A stretch of DNA of 27,917 bases from Candidatus Aerophobota bacterium. Its GTDB lineage: Bacteria; Aerophobota; Aerophobia; Aerophobales; JAGGXI01. The DNA lies in assembly GCA_021163155.1 (NCBI GenBank), contig JAGGXI010000067.1:1-27917 (forward strand), written 5' to 3'. The translations under genes and the position numbers were made by a program. Within the stretch, counting starts at the first letter, position 1, and each line of letters begins with the position of its first letter. Shown in pieces: positions 1-7,763 of this stretch. The notes under the pieces are model-generated. The model was not told the origin of the DNA. It saw only the letters and a list, made by a program, of their open reading frames with translations, and did not search any database.

Positions 1-488
1 AAATAATGCTTTTAAGAATACTTAATTTTTTTTACTTTTTGTTTTGGTTAACATAATATATATTATCGGAACATAAAATAGAGTAAAAATAAATATTATT
101 TTTACTATTTTTTTACCAAATTTAAAGCATTATATTAATAAAGAGAGGTTAAAGTATGATTATTTCATCATTTTTTACTAAAAAATAGTATAAATACCAA
201 AAAAGCAAAGCGTTGAATACAAAAAATTCACCTTAAAGCATAATTAGATTCTTAAAAAAATATAAGAGAGGTAATCTATTAAAACTGCTTGCAAATAATA
301 GTTTCGTTCTTCAAAAACAAATTTTAAATATTTTAATATTCTAAAATGAAGCAATAGAAAGTTAAAGCTAAACAATCCTTATACAATGGATAAAATTTTT
401 TATGTAAAATGCTGCTATTAAATAATTTTAGAGTTTTTTCTTAACAATTACTTTAAAATTAAAGACACTTTACCCCGGAAGGATTAAA

Positions 489-587
489 AATACTACCAAA
501 TTTATTCGGTGGTAGCTTATGATTGTCGGCGAAGCGGTCACTTTAGTCACCGTAGAATCTCAGCTTCTTGATTCGCCCATTCACCTC
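489..587. ncRNA. GC-richer structured patch, candidate structured RNA
   Basis: Inside an AT-rich gap this patch can fold into nested stems. GGCGAA at 528-533 pairs with TTCGCC at 572-577 and encloses two hairpins: 535-552 (CGGT/ACCG continuing through a C/C mismatch to AC/GT) and 554-568 (AGAA/TTCT). A separate hairpin lies just upstream with CTACC and GGTAG arms at about 493-515. I do not recognise the fold, and neither a promoter nor a strand can be assigned. It could instead be a decayed coding fragment. Low confidence as a functional RNA. Confidence 0.25.
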
Positions 588-704
588 ATTTATGATCAAG
601 ATGTAATATTTATTACCTTTAAGAGAAATAAATGCCAAAAAACAGGCTCTATGAAGCTAAAAATCAGATAGCCACCAGACTTATCAGTAAAAGGGTCTTT
701 ATTT

Positions 705-732
705 AGAGATTTCTGGAAAGTCAGAAATCTCT
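705..732. terminator. Perfect 11-bp hairpin, terminator-like
   Basis: AGAGATTTCTG at 705-715 pairs perfectly with CAGAAATCTCT at 722-732 across a 6-base loop. A run of six T follows at about 740-745, a little far for a classical terminator. The arm sequence recurs in diverged form at about 10943-10970, so this may be part of the repeat family found there rather than a true terminator. Confidence 0.35.
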
Positions 733-808
733 ATTCAGATTTTTTGACATTTTTTGGGCATATACTATTATTAATCAATAAGTTAAATTAATATTATTAA
801 CCTATCTT

Positions 809-862
809 GAGCTCATTAAAGTTCTCCACCTGGGTAGGGGAGGCTTTAGCCTCCCAATCGCT
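809..862 (+). repeat. 54-bp palindrome-bearing repeat, copy 1
   Basis: Its reverse complement matches 7456-7509 with a single mismatch over 54 bases. The core contains the self-complementary run AGGCTTTAGCCT. A half-related sequence with a similar 'taaagccccc ctaccc' stretch follows at about 890-907, and a diverged relative may be present at 27620-27655. It is an intergenic dispersed repeat of unknown origin. Confidence 0.75.
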
Positions 863-1053
863 TTTTAACTCCTGCTTCACAAAGGGTGACTAAAGCCCCC
901 CTACCCACAAGTAGGTTGTCTAAAATTTTGGTGGGTTAAAGCAGGTTAAAATAGAGGGAAAGAAGTTCTTAAATCATCTCTATCCTAATGAAATGGAAAA
1001 TTTTAAAATTTACCGAAGATAGGATCAATATATTGATATAAAGGATGATTCAG

Positions 1054-1653
1054 TTGTCTACCTTAAATAATAATGCATTAAAAAATAATAACCTTATACA
1101 CAAAGAGAATGTCAAAAAACCTGCTCTTTTTACGATTCTGAAAGATGATTTTAAACTCTCCTTAAGAGGATATAATCGCCAGGAAGTAAATAAGTTTTTA
1201 ATTAAAATAAAAGAAAATTATCAGGAGCTACTTAAAAGAAATAAAATATTATCTGAGGAAGTAGAAAGATTAGAAAAAGAGGTAAGAAAATATAAAGAGA
1301 AAGAAGATAGGGTTGAGGAAGCCTTAATTTCTGCCCAGAGAAGCGCCCAATTAATTAATGAAAGTAGCAACGAAAGAGCCAAGCTAATTATCAAAGAAGC
1401 TGAACTAAGAGCAAAAAAAATAATAGAAAACGGTGAGAAAGAATATAATAAACTAGAACAGGAAATAATAAGCCTAAAAAGGCAAAAAAGACTTTTTCTT
1501 ACCAAATTAAAATCTTTAATTAAAGCCCACTCTGAATTATTAGAATTTTATGAAGATAAATTACCGGAAGAAAATACAAAAAAAGAGACTAAACTTCAGT
1601 CTCTTCCTTCTGTAAATAATAGCATAGAAAGAATTACTTTTGATGAAGAATAA
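1054..1653 (+). CDS. DivIVA-domain coiled-coil protein
   Basis: About 200 residues. The N-terminal part contains a DivIVA-type membrane-targeting segment: a phenylalanine followed by an RGYNRQEVNKFL motif at residues about 40-52 counted from the ATG at 1045. This matches the family pattern of an RGY turn followed by EV..FL. A long charged coiled coil rich in Lys, Glu and Leu follows to about residue 170, then a short polar tail. DivIVA proteins bind negatively curved membrane at poles or septa and recruit partners; the exact role here is unknown. An in-frame ATG at 1045 has its AAGG directly abutting it, whereas the TTG at 1054 sits 8 bases after AAAGGA (1040-1045), so TTG is the more likely start. 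No partner gene is adjacent; the next gene converges. Confidence 0.75.
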   Translation: MSTLNNNALKNNNLIHKENVKKPALFTILKDDFKLSLRGYNRQEVNKFLIKIKENYQELLKRNKILSEEVERLEKEVRKYKEKEDRVEEALISAQRSAQLINESSNERAKLIIKEAELRAKKIIENGEKEYNKLEQEIISLKRQKRLFLTKLKSLIKAHSELLEFYEDKLPEENTKKETKLQSLPSVNNSIERITFDEE

Positions 1654-1692
1654 ACTTAATTTTTACCTCCCCTACCCTCTTTTTACTTAACT

Positions 1693-2226
1693 TTAAGGTT
1701 TACATAATTTTCCTGGTCTATATCCAGCACTTAGAGCTTCTTCTCTTGTCTGGAATATAATCTTATTTTTTGAAGAGATTTTCTTAGCTCTTTTACAACC
1801 AGGATAGTGAAACCAACCTGATTTGTCGCTTGCCACATAATATGGTTCTTCTCTCTTTTCTCTTGCTAGAATTATATCTTGTTCTTCAAGGAGTTCATAA
1901 TCTAAAGGGATAAGCAACTTTCGCCGAGCTCTTTTGCTTAAAGCATCCAGTGAAACAAAAAGATACGGTATGAAATGTTTAGATTGTCCAATCTTTATTA
2001 AGCTGAAGTGTACGCCTGTTATTAAAGCCCCTATTTTATTGTGCTTGTCTTTAGCTAATTGTCCCCAGGCGGGTATAGAGGTGAAATTTTTGCCCACAAA
2101 TTCTCTAACAGTTGAGACTCGATATCTTCTCCGAACTCCCAATCTATCCATAAGTAAAAGAGTTTTAACAGATACAGGCTTACCACCCACCAATAAACCA
2201 GAAATTCCGAAAGGCTTCCATTTCAT
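1693..2226 (-). CDS. Uncharacterised protein with C-terminal degenerate Ada-type zinc domain
   Basis: 177 residues. The last 48 residues (about 130-177) follow the pattern of the Ada metal-binding module: YVASDKSGWFHYPGC, then a KNKIIFQTREEA stretch, then GYRPGKLCKP. In canonical members the end reads P-C-x-x-C; here the first cysteine is glycine, leaving C144 and C175 plus H140, so normal four-cysteine zinc binding cannot form. The N-terminal ~125 residues are basic and I do not recognise them; no membrane segment is evident. It is convergent with the DivIVA-like gene. A possible promoter (TTGCCT, 16 bases, TATAAT with the -10 at 2284-2289) lies upstream. No Shine-Dalgarno sequence precedes the ATG at 2226, so the start is uncertain. 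Confidence 0.6.
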   Translation of the reverse strand: MKWKPFGISGLLVGGKPVSVKTLLLMDRLGVRRRYRVSTVREFVGKNFTSIPAWGQLAKDKHNKIGALITGVHFSLIKIGQSKHFIPYLFVSLDALSKRARRKLLIPLDYELLEEQDIILAREKREEPYYVASDKSGWFHYPGCKRAKKISSKNKIIFQTREEALSAGYRPGKLCKP

Positions 2227-2283
2227 TTATTCAGTAATTTTTAGTTTTAATCACTTTCATTTTTTAATTTTTGACTCAATAAA

Positions 2284-2311
2284 TTATACTCTCCTTATTA
2301 TAAAAGGCAAA
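2284..2311 (-). promoter_or_regulatory. Possible promoter for the leftward gene at 1693-2226
   Basis: Read on the minus strand: TTGCCT, a 16-base spacer, then a perfect TATAAT at 2289-2284. Predicted transcription would begin about 50 bases before the ATG at 2226. The -35 is weak. Confidence 0.45.
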
Positions 2312-2339
2312 TTTGATGCTTTTCTCTCCCCTTATCTTG

Positions 2340-3005
2340 GGTAGTACTTTCTAATCCTCTAATCCTGCTTTTTCTCTCTAATCCTCTAATCCTTCTTTTT
2401 CTCTCTCACATCTCACCTCTTCGCAGGCTAAAGCCTGCGGCTACCAGTTCACTTCTCACTGTTTTGTTTTCCCTTTAATCCTCTAATCCTCTAATCCTTT
2501 AATCCTGCTTTTTGTTTTCCCTTTAATCCTTTAATCCTTCTTTTTCTCTCTCACATCTCACCTCTTCGCAGGCTAAAGCCTGCGGCTACCAGTTTACGTC
2601 TCACTGTTTCGGTTTTCCCTTTAATCCTCTAATCCTCTAATCCTTTAATCCTCTAATCCTTTAATCCTGCTTTTTCTCTCTAATCCTCTAATCCTGCTTT
2701 TTTCCTCTCACATCTCACTTCTTCGCAGGCTGAAGCCTGCGGCTACCAGTTTACGTCTCACTGTTTCGGTTTTCCCTTTAATCCTCTAATCCTCTAATCC
2801 TGCTTTTTGTTTTCCCTTTAATCCTTTAATCCTTCTTTTTCACTCTCACCCTTCACCTCTTCGCAGGCTGAAGCCTGCGGCTACCAGTTTACGTCTCACT
2901 GTTTCGGTTTTCCCTTTAATCCTCTAATCCTCTAATCCTCTAATCCTGCTTTTTCTCTCTAATCCTCTAATCCTGCTTTTTCTCTCACATCTCACCTCTT
3001 CTTCG
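2340..3005. repeat. Composite repeat array A1 (8-bp tandems plus palindromes)
   Basis: The array alternates tandem runs of an 8-base unit TAATCCTC/T with a longer module. Each module contains a palindrome (GCAGGCTAAAGCCTGC or the same with G in the centre) followed by GGCTACCAGTTTACGTCTC. Palindromes start at 2423, 2568, 2725 and 2863, so the composite unit is about 140-157 bases. The plus strand is almost entirely pyrimidine in the tandem parts. The same module recurs at 7500-7760 and 27058-27480 in the same orientation. It does not code for protein. Confidence 0.9.
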
Positions 3006-3090
3006 CTTCTGTGCAACTGAGTTAATAGATACCGAATCTGAGTTCAAATATGAATGAAGGAACTACAAGAAATAGCGACAAAGGGTTTAT

Positions 3091-3120
3091 CCCATCTACT
3101 CATTCACTCATCAACTCATT
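3091..3120 (+). repeat. Short ACTCATTC-type repeat, copy 1, next to promoter
   Basis: A degenerate tandem of CATCTAC/CATTCAC-like units. A closely similar stretch lies at 17527-17556. Both are found just upstream of a strong TTGAC promoter. Confidence 0.55.
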
Positions 3121-3123
3121 TGC

Positions 3124-3151
3124 TTGACTCTATCTCAACAGTAAATATAAT
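3124..3151 (+). promoter_or_regulatory. Sigma-70 type promoter for DUF2905-pbp1A-SAM hydrolase unit
   Basis: TTGACT at 3124-3129, a 16-base spacer, and a perfect TATAAT at 3146-3151. The first start codon follows at 3176 behind AAAGGAG. Confidence 0.8.
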
Positions 3152-3175
3152 ATCCTTAAAGGAGAGCATAAAATA

Positions 3176-3391
3176 ATGGAGTTAATAGGTAAGTCTTTAA
3201 TTATATTAGGAGTAATTATACTCATCATAGGAGTACTTTTTTTATGGGGGAATAAAATCCCCTTTTTAGGAAGATTACCTGGTGATATTTTTGTTCGTCG
3301 AGGGAACTTCAGTTTTTACTTTCCTATTAGTACCTGCATCATTGTTAGTTTAATCCTTACGCTGATATTTACTCTGTTTTTAAGAAAATAA
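3176..3391 (+). CDS. DUF2905 family small membrane protein
   Basis: 71 residues with two hydrophobic segments (about residues 7-25 and 48-68) flanking the conserved family core, IPFLGRLPGDIFVRRGNFSFYFP. This core is diagnostic for DUF2905, a widespread family of two-pass inner-membrane proteins of unknown function. The length is typical. The ATG at 3176 follows GGAG by 11 bases and lies close behind a strong promoter. It is the first gene of a unit with pbp1A 28 bases downstream, so the two are probably co-transcribed; a link to cell-envelope work is only an inference from that neighbour. Confidence 0.85.
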   Translation: MELIGKSLIILGVIILIIGVLFLWGNKIPFLGRLPGDIFVRRGNFSFYFPISTCIIVSLILTLIFTLFLRK

Positions 3392-3419
3392 AAATAAAAG
3401 AAAGGAATATGTTTTTCTT

Positions 3420-5474
3420 ATGTCTAAAGGGAAAATAATTTTCTACTTTTTTATAATATTTTTATTCATAGTAATAGGAATTTCGGGAGGCTATTTTATA
3501 GCTGGTTTATCTGAACTTCCTCGTATTGAGCAATTGAAAGAATATTCTCCTAGTTTAATTACCAAGGTATACTCAGCTAAAGGAGAGCTTTTAGGAGAAT
3601 TTTTTAAAGAAAAACGGAGAGTAGTTCCTTTTTCAGACATTCCACTCTGTCTTCAAAAGGCTTTTATTGCTGCTGAGGACCAGAGATTTTATCAGCACCG
3701 AGGAATAGATTGGAAGCGCATTTTGAAAGCAGTGTGGATTGATTTAATAACTTGGAGCCGAGCTCAAGGAGCAAGCACTATTACTCAACAATTAGCCAGG
3801 ACCCTTTTTCTTACACCTCAGAAAAATCTTGTTCGCAAAATAAAAGAGATAGTTTTGGCTATTCAAATTGAAAGAAATTACAGCAAAAAAGAAATCTTTG
3901 CTATGTATCTTAATCAGATATATTTTGGCAAAGGAGTTTATGGGGTTGCCGAAGCCTCCTCTTTTTATTTTGGGAAAAAATTGGAGGATTTAAATCTAGC
4001 TGAATCTGCTTTCCTGGCTGCTATTCCCAGAAATCCTACTTATTATTCTCCTCTTAATTATCCTCAACATACTCAGCGTAGAGCAAAAATCATTCTTGAG
4101 ATGATGTATAAATTGAAATTTATTACTAAAGAACAATTAATTAAAGAAAAAGAAAGAGCTATAAAAATAGTAGAAAATAACCAAAGCGGAAAGGGAAATA
4201 TTTACTATGCTCCTTATTTTGTAGAATGGGTTCATCGAAAAGTAGAAAAAAAATATGGGTATAAAAATTTCTGGAGAGGAGGGCTTAAGATTTATACTAC
4301 TTTAGATTTAGATTCACAAAAAGCAGCAGAAGAAGCTCTGGTAGATTATTTAAAAGAAAATAAATATCAAGGGGCTTTATTAGCTATAAACCCTCATACA
4401 GGTTTTGTTAAAGCTATGGTAGGAGGAAGAGATTTTGAAGAGTCCCAATTTAACAGAGCTACTCAAGCTTATCGCCAGACGGGTTCCGCATTTAAACTTT
4501 TTACTTATACTGCAGCAATTGATGGAAAAAAATTTACTCCAGTTACCCCGTTTTTTGATGGACCCATCGCTTTTGAAAAGGGAACCAGGGTAGGAAAAAG
4601 TGGAGAGATCCTGGAGGGGGAAAATAAATGGTCTCCTCAAAATTATGAAAAATACTTTTGGGGTAAAGTCTATCTTTGGGAAATGTTTGCTCATTCTATC
4701 AATGTCTCCTCAGTAAGATTATTAAAAAAAGTAGGTATAAAGAGAGTAGTAGACTATGCTCACCGTTTAGGAATTCAAAGTAAGCTAAACCATGATCTCA
4801 CCCTCACTTTAGGAACTTCTTCTTTAACTCTTTTAGAAATGGTGCGCGGATACGCTACCATAGCTAATTATGGTGTAAAATGCGAACCTATATTTATCCT
4901 CAAAATAGAAGATAATGAAGGAAGAATTCTCGAGGAAAATTTTCCTCAAGGAAAGACAGTTCTCTCTCCTCAAACCTCTTATGTAATGATTGATTTATTA
5001 AAAAAGGCAGTTGATTATGGAACAGGAAGAAGAATAAGATGGTTAGGCTTCGATAGACCTTGCGGAGGAAAGACAGGAACTGTAGGCTGGCCAAATAAAG
5101 AAAATACAGATAAAACTATGGATGCATGGTTTATAGGTTTTACTCCAGATTTAGTAACTGGGGTATGGATAGGAAATGATAATGCCACTCCTTTAGGGGA
5201 GAAGATAACGGGCAGTAGCGCTGCTATTCCTGTGTGGGTGAAATTTATGAAAAAGGCTTTAGAAGATAAACCTGTAAAAAATTTTACTGCACCTCCTAAA
5301 ATAGTATTTAAGAAAATAGATACGCAAACAGGGCTTTTAGCCACTACCAAATCTAAAAATACACTCTGGTTTGCTTTCTTAGAGGGAACTGCTCCCCAAA
5401 CTAAGTTAACTTCGGAAAGTGAAGGAAAAATTATTGAAGAAAATTATTACTCTGATTACAGATTTTCATTCTGA
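3420..5474 (+). CDS. Class A penicillin-binding protein 1A (transglycosylase/transpeptidase)
   Basis: 684 residues; polymerises lipid II and cross-links peptidoglycan on the outer face of the inner membrane. One N-terminal transmembrane anchor (about residues 6-29). The glycosyltransferase-51 motifs are complete: AAEDQRFYQHRGID with catalytic E86, GASTITQQLAR at 117-127, the RKIKEI..A.Q.ER helix at 139-152, and EIFAMYLNQIYFG at 158-170. The transpeptidase domain has SAFK (S356 nucleophile, K359), SIN (S426-N428) and KTGT (551-554). The residue before the GSAFK block is Thr where Pro is usual, and Leu follows the Lys; both are mild deviations. The C-terminus is slightly short and lacks a long tail. 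Its 3' end overlaps the next gene by about 40 bases. Confidence 0.95.
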   Translation: MSKGKIIFYFFIIFLFIVIGISGGYFIAGLSELPRIEQLKEYSPSLITKVYSAKGELLGEFFKEKRRVVPFSDIPLCLQKAFIAAEDQRFYQHRGIDWKRILKAVWIDLITWSRAQGASTITQQLARTLFLTPQKNLVRKIKEIVLAIQIERNYSKKEIFAMYLNQIYFGKGVYGVAEASSFYFGKKLEDLNLAESAFLAAIPRNPTYYSPLNYPQHTQRRAKIILEMMYKLKFITKEQLIKEKERAIKIVENNQSGKGNIYYAPYFVEWVHRKVEKKYGYKNFWRGGLKIYTTLDLDSQKAAEEALVDYLKENKYQGALLAINPHTGFVKAMVGGRDFEESQFNRATQAYRQTGSAFKLFTYTAAIDGKKFTPVTPFFDGPIAFEKGTRVGKSGEILEGENKWSPQNYEKYFWGKVYLWEMFAHSINVSSVRLLKKVGIKRVVDYAHRLGIQSKLNHDLTLTLGTSSLTLLEMVRGYATIANYGVKCEPIFILKIEDNEGRILEENFPQGKTVLSPQTSYVMIDLLKKAVDYGTGRRIRWLGFDRPCGGKTGTVGWPNKENTDKTMDAWFIGFTPDLVTGVWIGNDNATPLGEKITGSSAAIPVWVKFMKKALEDKPVKNFTAPPKIVFKKIDTQTGLLATTKSKNTLWFAFLEGTAPQTKLTSESEGKIIEENYYSDYRFSF

Positions 5475-6180
5475 TCTCTATGTAGCTCAAATGAAAGGGG
5501 TAATTTTATCTATTAATAAAGAGGTTGAAATTATTGATATTAAACATAATGTGAAAAATTATAGCATTATAGAAGGAGCATTTTTAATCTCTCAGGTCTA
5601 TCCATACTTCCCTAAGAGCAGTATTCACCTTGCTATTATTGACCCTGGAGTAGGAACCTCTCGTCATAGTTTGATTATTGAAACAAAAAATTTTTACTTT
5701 ATCGGCCCTGATAATGGCCTTTTCTCCTTAGCAATGGAAAAGGAAAAAATCAGGAGAGTAATTAAGATAAATCCCTCTCGATTTAAAGATGGTAGCTTTA
5801 CATTTCAAGGAAGAGATCTTTTTGCTCCTATAGCTGCCCGTATTTCTCTTGGGGAAAAAGCAATAAATTTTGGTGAAGAGATTAAGGGCATTAAAAAATT
5901 AAAGGTAAGAGATAATTCGATAATTTATATTGATAATTTTGGTAATATTATCACCACCATTAAGAAGAATTTTCCTTTGGGGGAAAAGCTGATTATCCAT
6001 TACAAAGGTAGAAAGATTAAAACTAAATTTGTGAAAGCTTTTGCTGAGCTAAAAAAAGGCGAACTCGGCATCCTTAAAGGAAGTTCTGGGTATTTAGAAA
6101 TTGATAAAAATAGAAATTCTGCAGCTACTACTTTAAAAGCAAAAATAGGAGAAAAAATAGAAATAGATAAATTCTCCTAA
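5434..6180 (+). CDS. SAM hydrolase / SAM hydroxide adenosyltransferase family protein (DUF62)
   Basis: 248 residues from the TTG at 5434. Members split S-adenosylmethionine into adenosine and methionine with water; fluorinase and chlorinase are relatives. Visible family motifs: IITLITDF at the N-terminus, then a DLYVAQMKGVI block, IIDPGVGTSR (D70, R77), the YFIGPDNGLFS block at about 88-98, FTFQGRDLFAP, and the C-terminal YIDNFGN. The known catalytic triad is Asp-Arg-His; Asp and Arg are present, but the His of the usual FHGRD is Gln here (Q125), so activity may be altered. The TTG at 5434 follows AAGGA (5422-5426) at ideal spacing and gives the usual family N-terminus; a GTG at 5419 is the alternative. 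Overlaps pbp1A and converges on metK with a 19-base gap. Confidence 0.85.
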   Translation: MKKIITLITDFHSDLYVAQMKGVILSINKEVEIIDIKHNVKNYSIIEGAFLISQVYPYFPKSSIHLAIIDPGVGTSRHSLIIETKNFYFIGPDNGLFSLAMEKEKIRRVIKINPSRFKDGSFTFQGRDLFAPIAARISLGEKAINFGEEIKGIKKLKVRDNSIIYIDNFGNIITTIKKNFPLGEKLIIHYKGRKIKTKFVKAFAELKKGELGILKGSSGYLEIDKNRNSAATTLKAKIGEKIEIDKFS

Positions 6181-6199
6181 AATTTTTATTATAAAAGTA

Positions 6200-7348
6200 T
6201 TATAACCCAGCCTGTTCTCTTAAATGCTGAGCAAGATCTGTCTTCTCCCAGGTAAATGTCTCTTCCTTACGGCCAAAATGTCCGTAACAAGCAGTTTTTT
6301 TATAAATAGGCCGTAAGAGATCGAGTGTTTTAATTATTCCCCGAGGAGTAAGATCAAAATTATCTCTAATTAACTCCTTTATTTTTTCCTCAGAGATTTT
6401 ATTCGTTCCAAAAGAGTTCACCATAAGAGATACGGGCTGACTTTCTCCAATAACATAAGCTAACTGTAATTCACATCTTTGAGCTATACTTGAAGCAACT
6501 ATATTTTTAGCAATATACCGAGCCATATAAGATCCAGAACGATCAACCTTGGTAGGGTCTTTACCTGAAAAACATCCTCCCCCATGAGAGCCTACCCCTC
6601 CATAGGTATCCACAATTATTTTTCTTCCCGTTAAACCAGTATCAGCTTGTGGTCCCCCCATCTTAAAAGCCCCTGTTGGGTTAATATAATACTCTACCCC
6701 TTCATCTTTATATTTCTCTGGAATGCAAGGTTCAATAACCTTTTTGATTATTTCATCCTCAATATCTTCCACTTCTACATCAGAGCTATGTTGAGCAGCA
6801 ATAACTACTGTCTTAACTTTTTTAGGAATTTCATTTTCATATTCTACAGTAACCTGAGATTTTCCATCAGGCCTAAGGTAAGGTAAAATCTTCTTTTTTC
6901 TTACTTCGGATAATCTGCGAGTCAATTTATGAGCCAAAGTTATGGGAAGAGGCATAAATTCAGGAGTTTCTATAGTGGCATAGCCAAACATCATCCCCTG
7001 GTCCCCTGCCCCATCTTTATCTACTCCTTGAGCAATATCTGGAGATTGTTCGTGAATAGAAGTAATTACAGAACAGTTTTTATAATCGAATCCAAAACTT
7101 GCCTGTGTATAGCCTATCTCCTTTACAGTTCGACGAGCTATTCTTGGAATATCCACATAACACTTTGTTGTAATCTCCCCAGCTATAAAGATGAGACCCG
7201 TAGTAACTAAAGTCTCACAGGCTACTCTCCCCTGGGGGTCTTTTTCTAAAATAGCATCGAGAATAGCATCAGAAATTTGGTCAGCGATTTTATCTGGGTG
7301 TCCTTCAGTTACCGACTCCGAAGTAAACAAATATTTTCCATTTTTCAT
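6200..7348 (-). CDS. metK: S-adenosylmethionine synthetase
   Basis: 382 residues, full length. Makes S-adenosylmethionine from methionine and ATP in the cytoplasm, releasing phosphate and pyrophosphate. Visible motifs: [20 protein letters not shown] at 11-30 (H17, D19), GAGDQG at 113-118, [13 protein letters not shown] at 231-243, the [19 protein letters not shown] loop at 256-274 with K263 and K267, and CYGHFGR near the end. The usual GGGAFSGKD has Cys for Ala here, a tolerated difference. The ATG at 7348 follows AAAGGA by about 10 bases. Upstream is 400 bases of repeat array with no clear promoter, so it may be read from the nucleotidyltransferase unit through the array. Confidence 0.97.
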   Translation of the reverse strand: MKNGKYLFTSESVTEGHPDKIADQISDAILDAILEKDPQGRVACETLVTTGLIFIAGEITTKCYVDIPRIARRTVKEIGYTQASFGFDYKNCSVITSIHEQSPDIAQGVDKDGAGDQGMMFGYATIETPEFMPLPITLAHKLTRRLSEVRKKKILPYLRPDGKSQVTVEYENEIPKKVKTVVIAAQHSSDVEVEDIEDEIIKKVIEPCIPEKYKDEGVEYYINPTGAFKMGGPQADTGLTGRKIIVDTYGGVGSHGGGCFSGKDPTKVDRSGSYMARYIAKNIVASSIAQRCELQLAYVIGESQPVSLMVNSFGTNKISEEKIKELIRDNFDLTPRGIIKTLDLLRPIYKKTACYGHFGRKEETFTWEKTDLAQHLREQAGL

Positions 7349-7368
7349 CAGTTAATCCTTTCTTCTTG

Positions 7369-7763
7369 TTTTTTCTTGGTTTTTCCTTTAATCCTGCTTT
7401 TTGCCTCTAACCACTATTTCTCAATTCTCAATTCTGCATTTCTGGTTTTCCCTTTAGCGATTGGGAGGCTAAAGCCTCCCCTACCCAGGTGGAGAATTTT
7501 AATGAGCTCTTTAATCCTTTAATCCTTCTTTTTCACTCTCACCCTTCACCTCTTCGCAGGTTGAAGCCTGCGGCTACCAGTTTACGTCTCACTGTTTTGT
7601 TTTTCCCTTTAATCCTCTAATCCTTTAATCCTTTAATCCTTCTTTTCACTCTCACCCTTCACCTCTTCGCAGGCTAAAGCCTGCGGCTACCAGTTTACGT
7701 CTCACTGTTTTGTTTTTCCCTTTAACCCTCTAATCCTTTAATCCTCTAATCCTGTTTTTTCCT
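7369..7763. repeat. Composite repeat array A2, including inverted copy of the 54-bp repeat
   Basis: The gap between metK and the nucleotidyltransferase gene is filled by TAATCCTC/T tandems. Two modules have palindromes starting at 7556 (GCAGGTTGAAGCCTGC) and 7669 (GCAGGCTAAAGCCTGC), each followed by GGCTACCAGTTTACGTCTC. At 7456-7509 it carries the 54-bp repeat in the opposite orientation to the copy at 809-862, with one mismatch. No gene or clear terminator is seen here. Confidence 0.88.

Larger units (their letters stand above)
1..1044. other. Intergenic region without a convincing gene
   Basis: Very AT-rich stretch with no coding region I can support. It contains a 14-base perfect palindrome of alternating A/T at 53-66, a GC-richer structured patch at 489-587, a perfect 11-bp hairpin at 705-732 and a palindromic repeat at 809-862, which are listed separately. 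A 50-codon open frame runs from an ATG at 519 to a stop at 669-671. It has no ribosome binding site and overlaps the structured patch, so I do not call it a gene. The first 470 bases show nothing else. Confidence 0.6.

Noticed and set aside
519-671. 50-codon frame MIVGEAVTLV...
   Set aside because: No ribosome binding site, no recognised family, and overlap with potential RNA structure; mentioned in the finding on that patch but not called as a gene.
2340-3005. CRISPR array
   Set aside because: The repeats are 8-base tandems and palindromic modules without unique spacers of constant length, and no cas genes are in the window.
6647-7522. Plus-strand open frames over metK
   Set aside because: Antisense shadows of a clearly identified gene, with no family resemblance or ribosome binding sites.
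7369-7763. SAM riboswitch upstream of metK
   Set aside because: The whole leader is repeat array; none of the conserved SAM riboswitch segments was seen.
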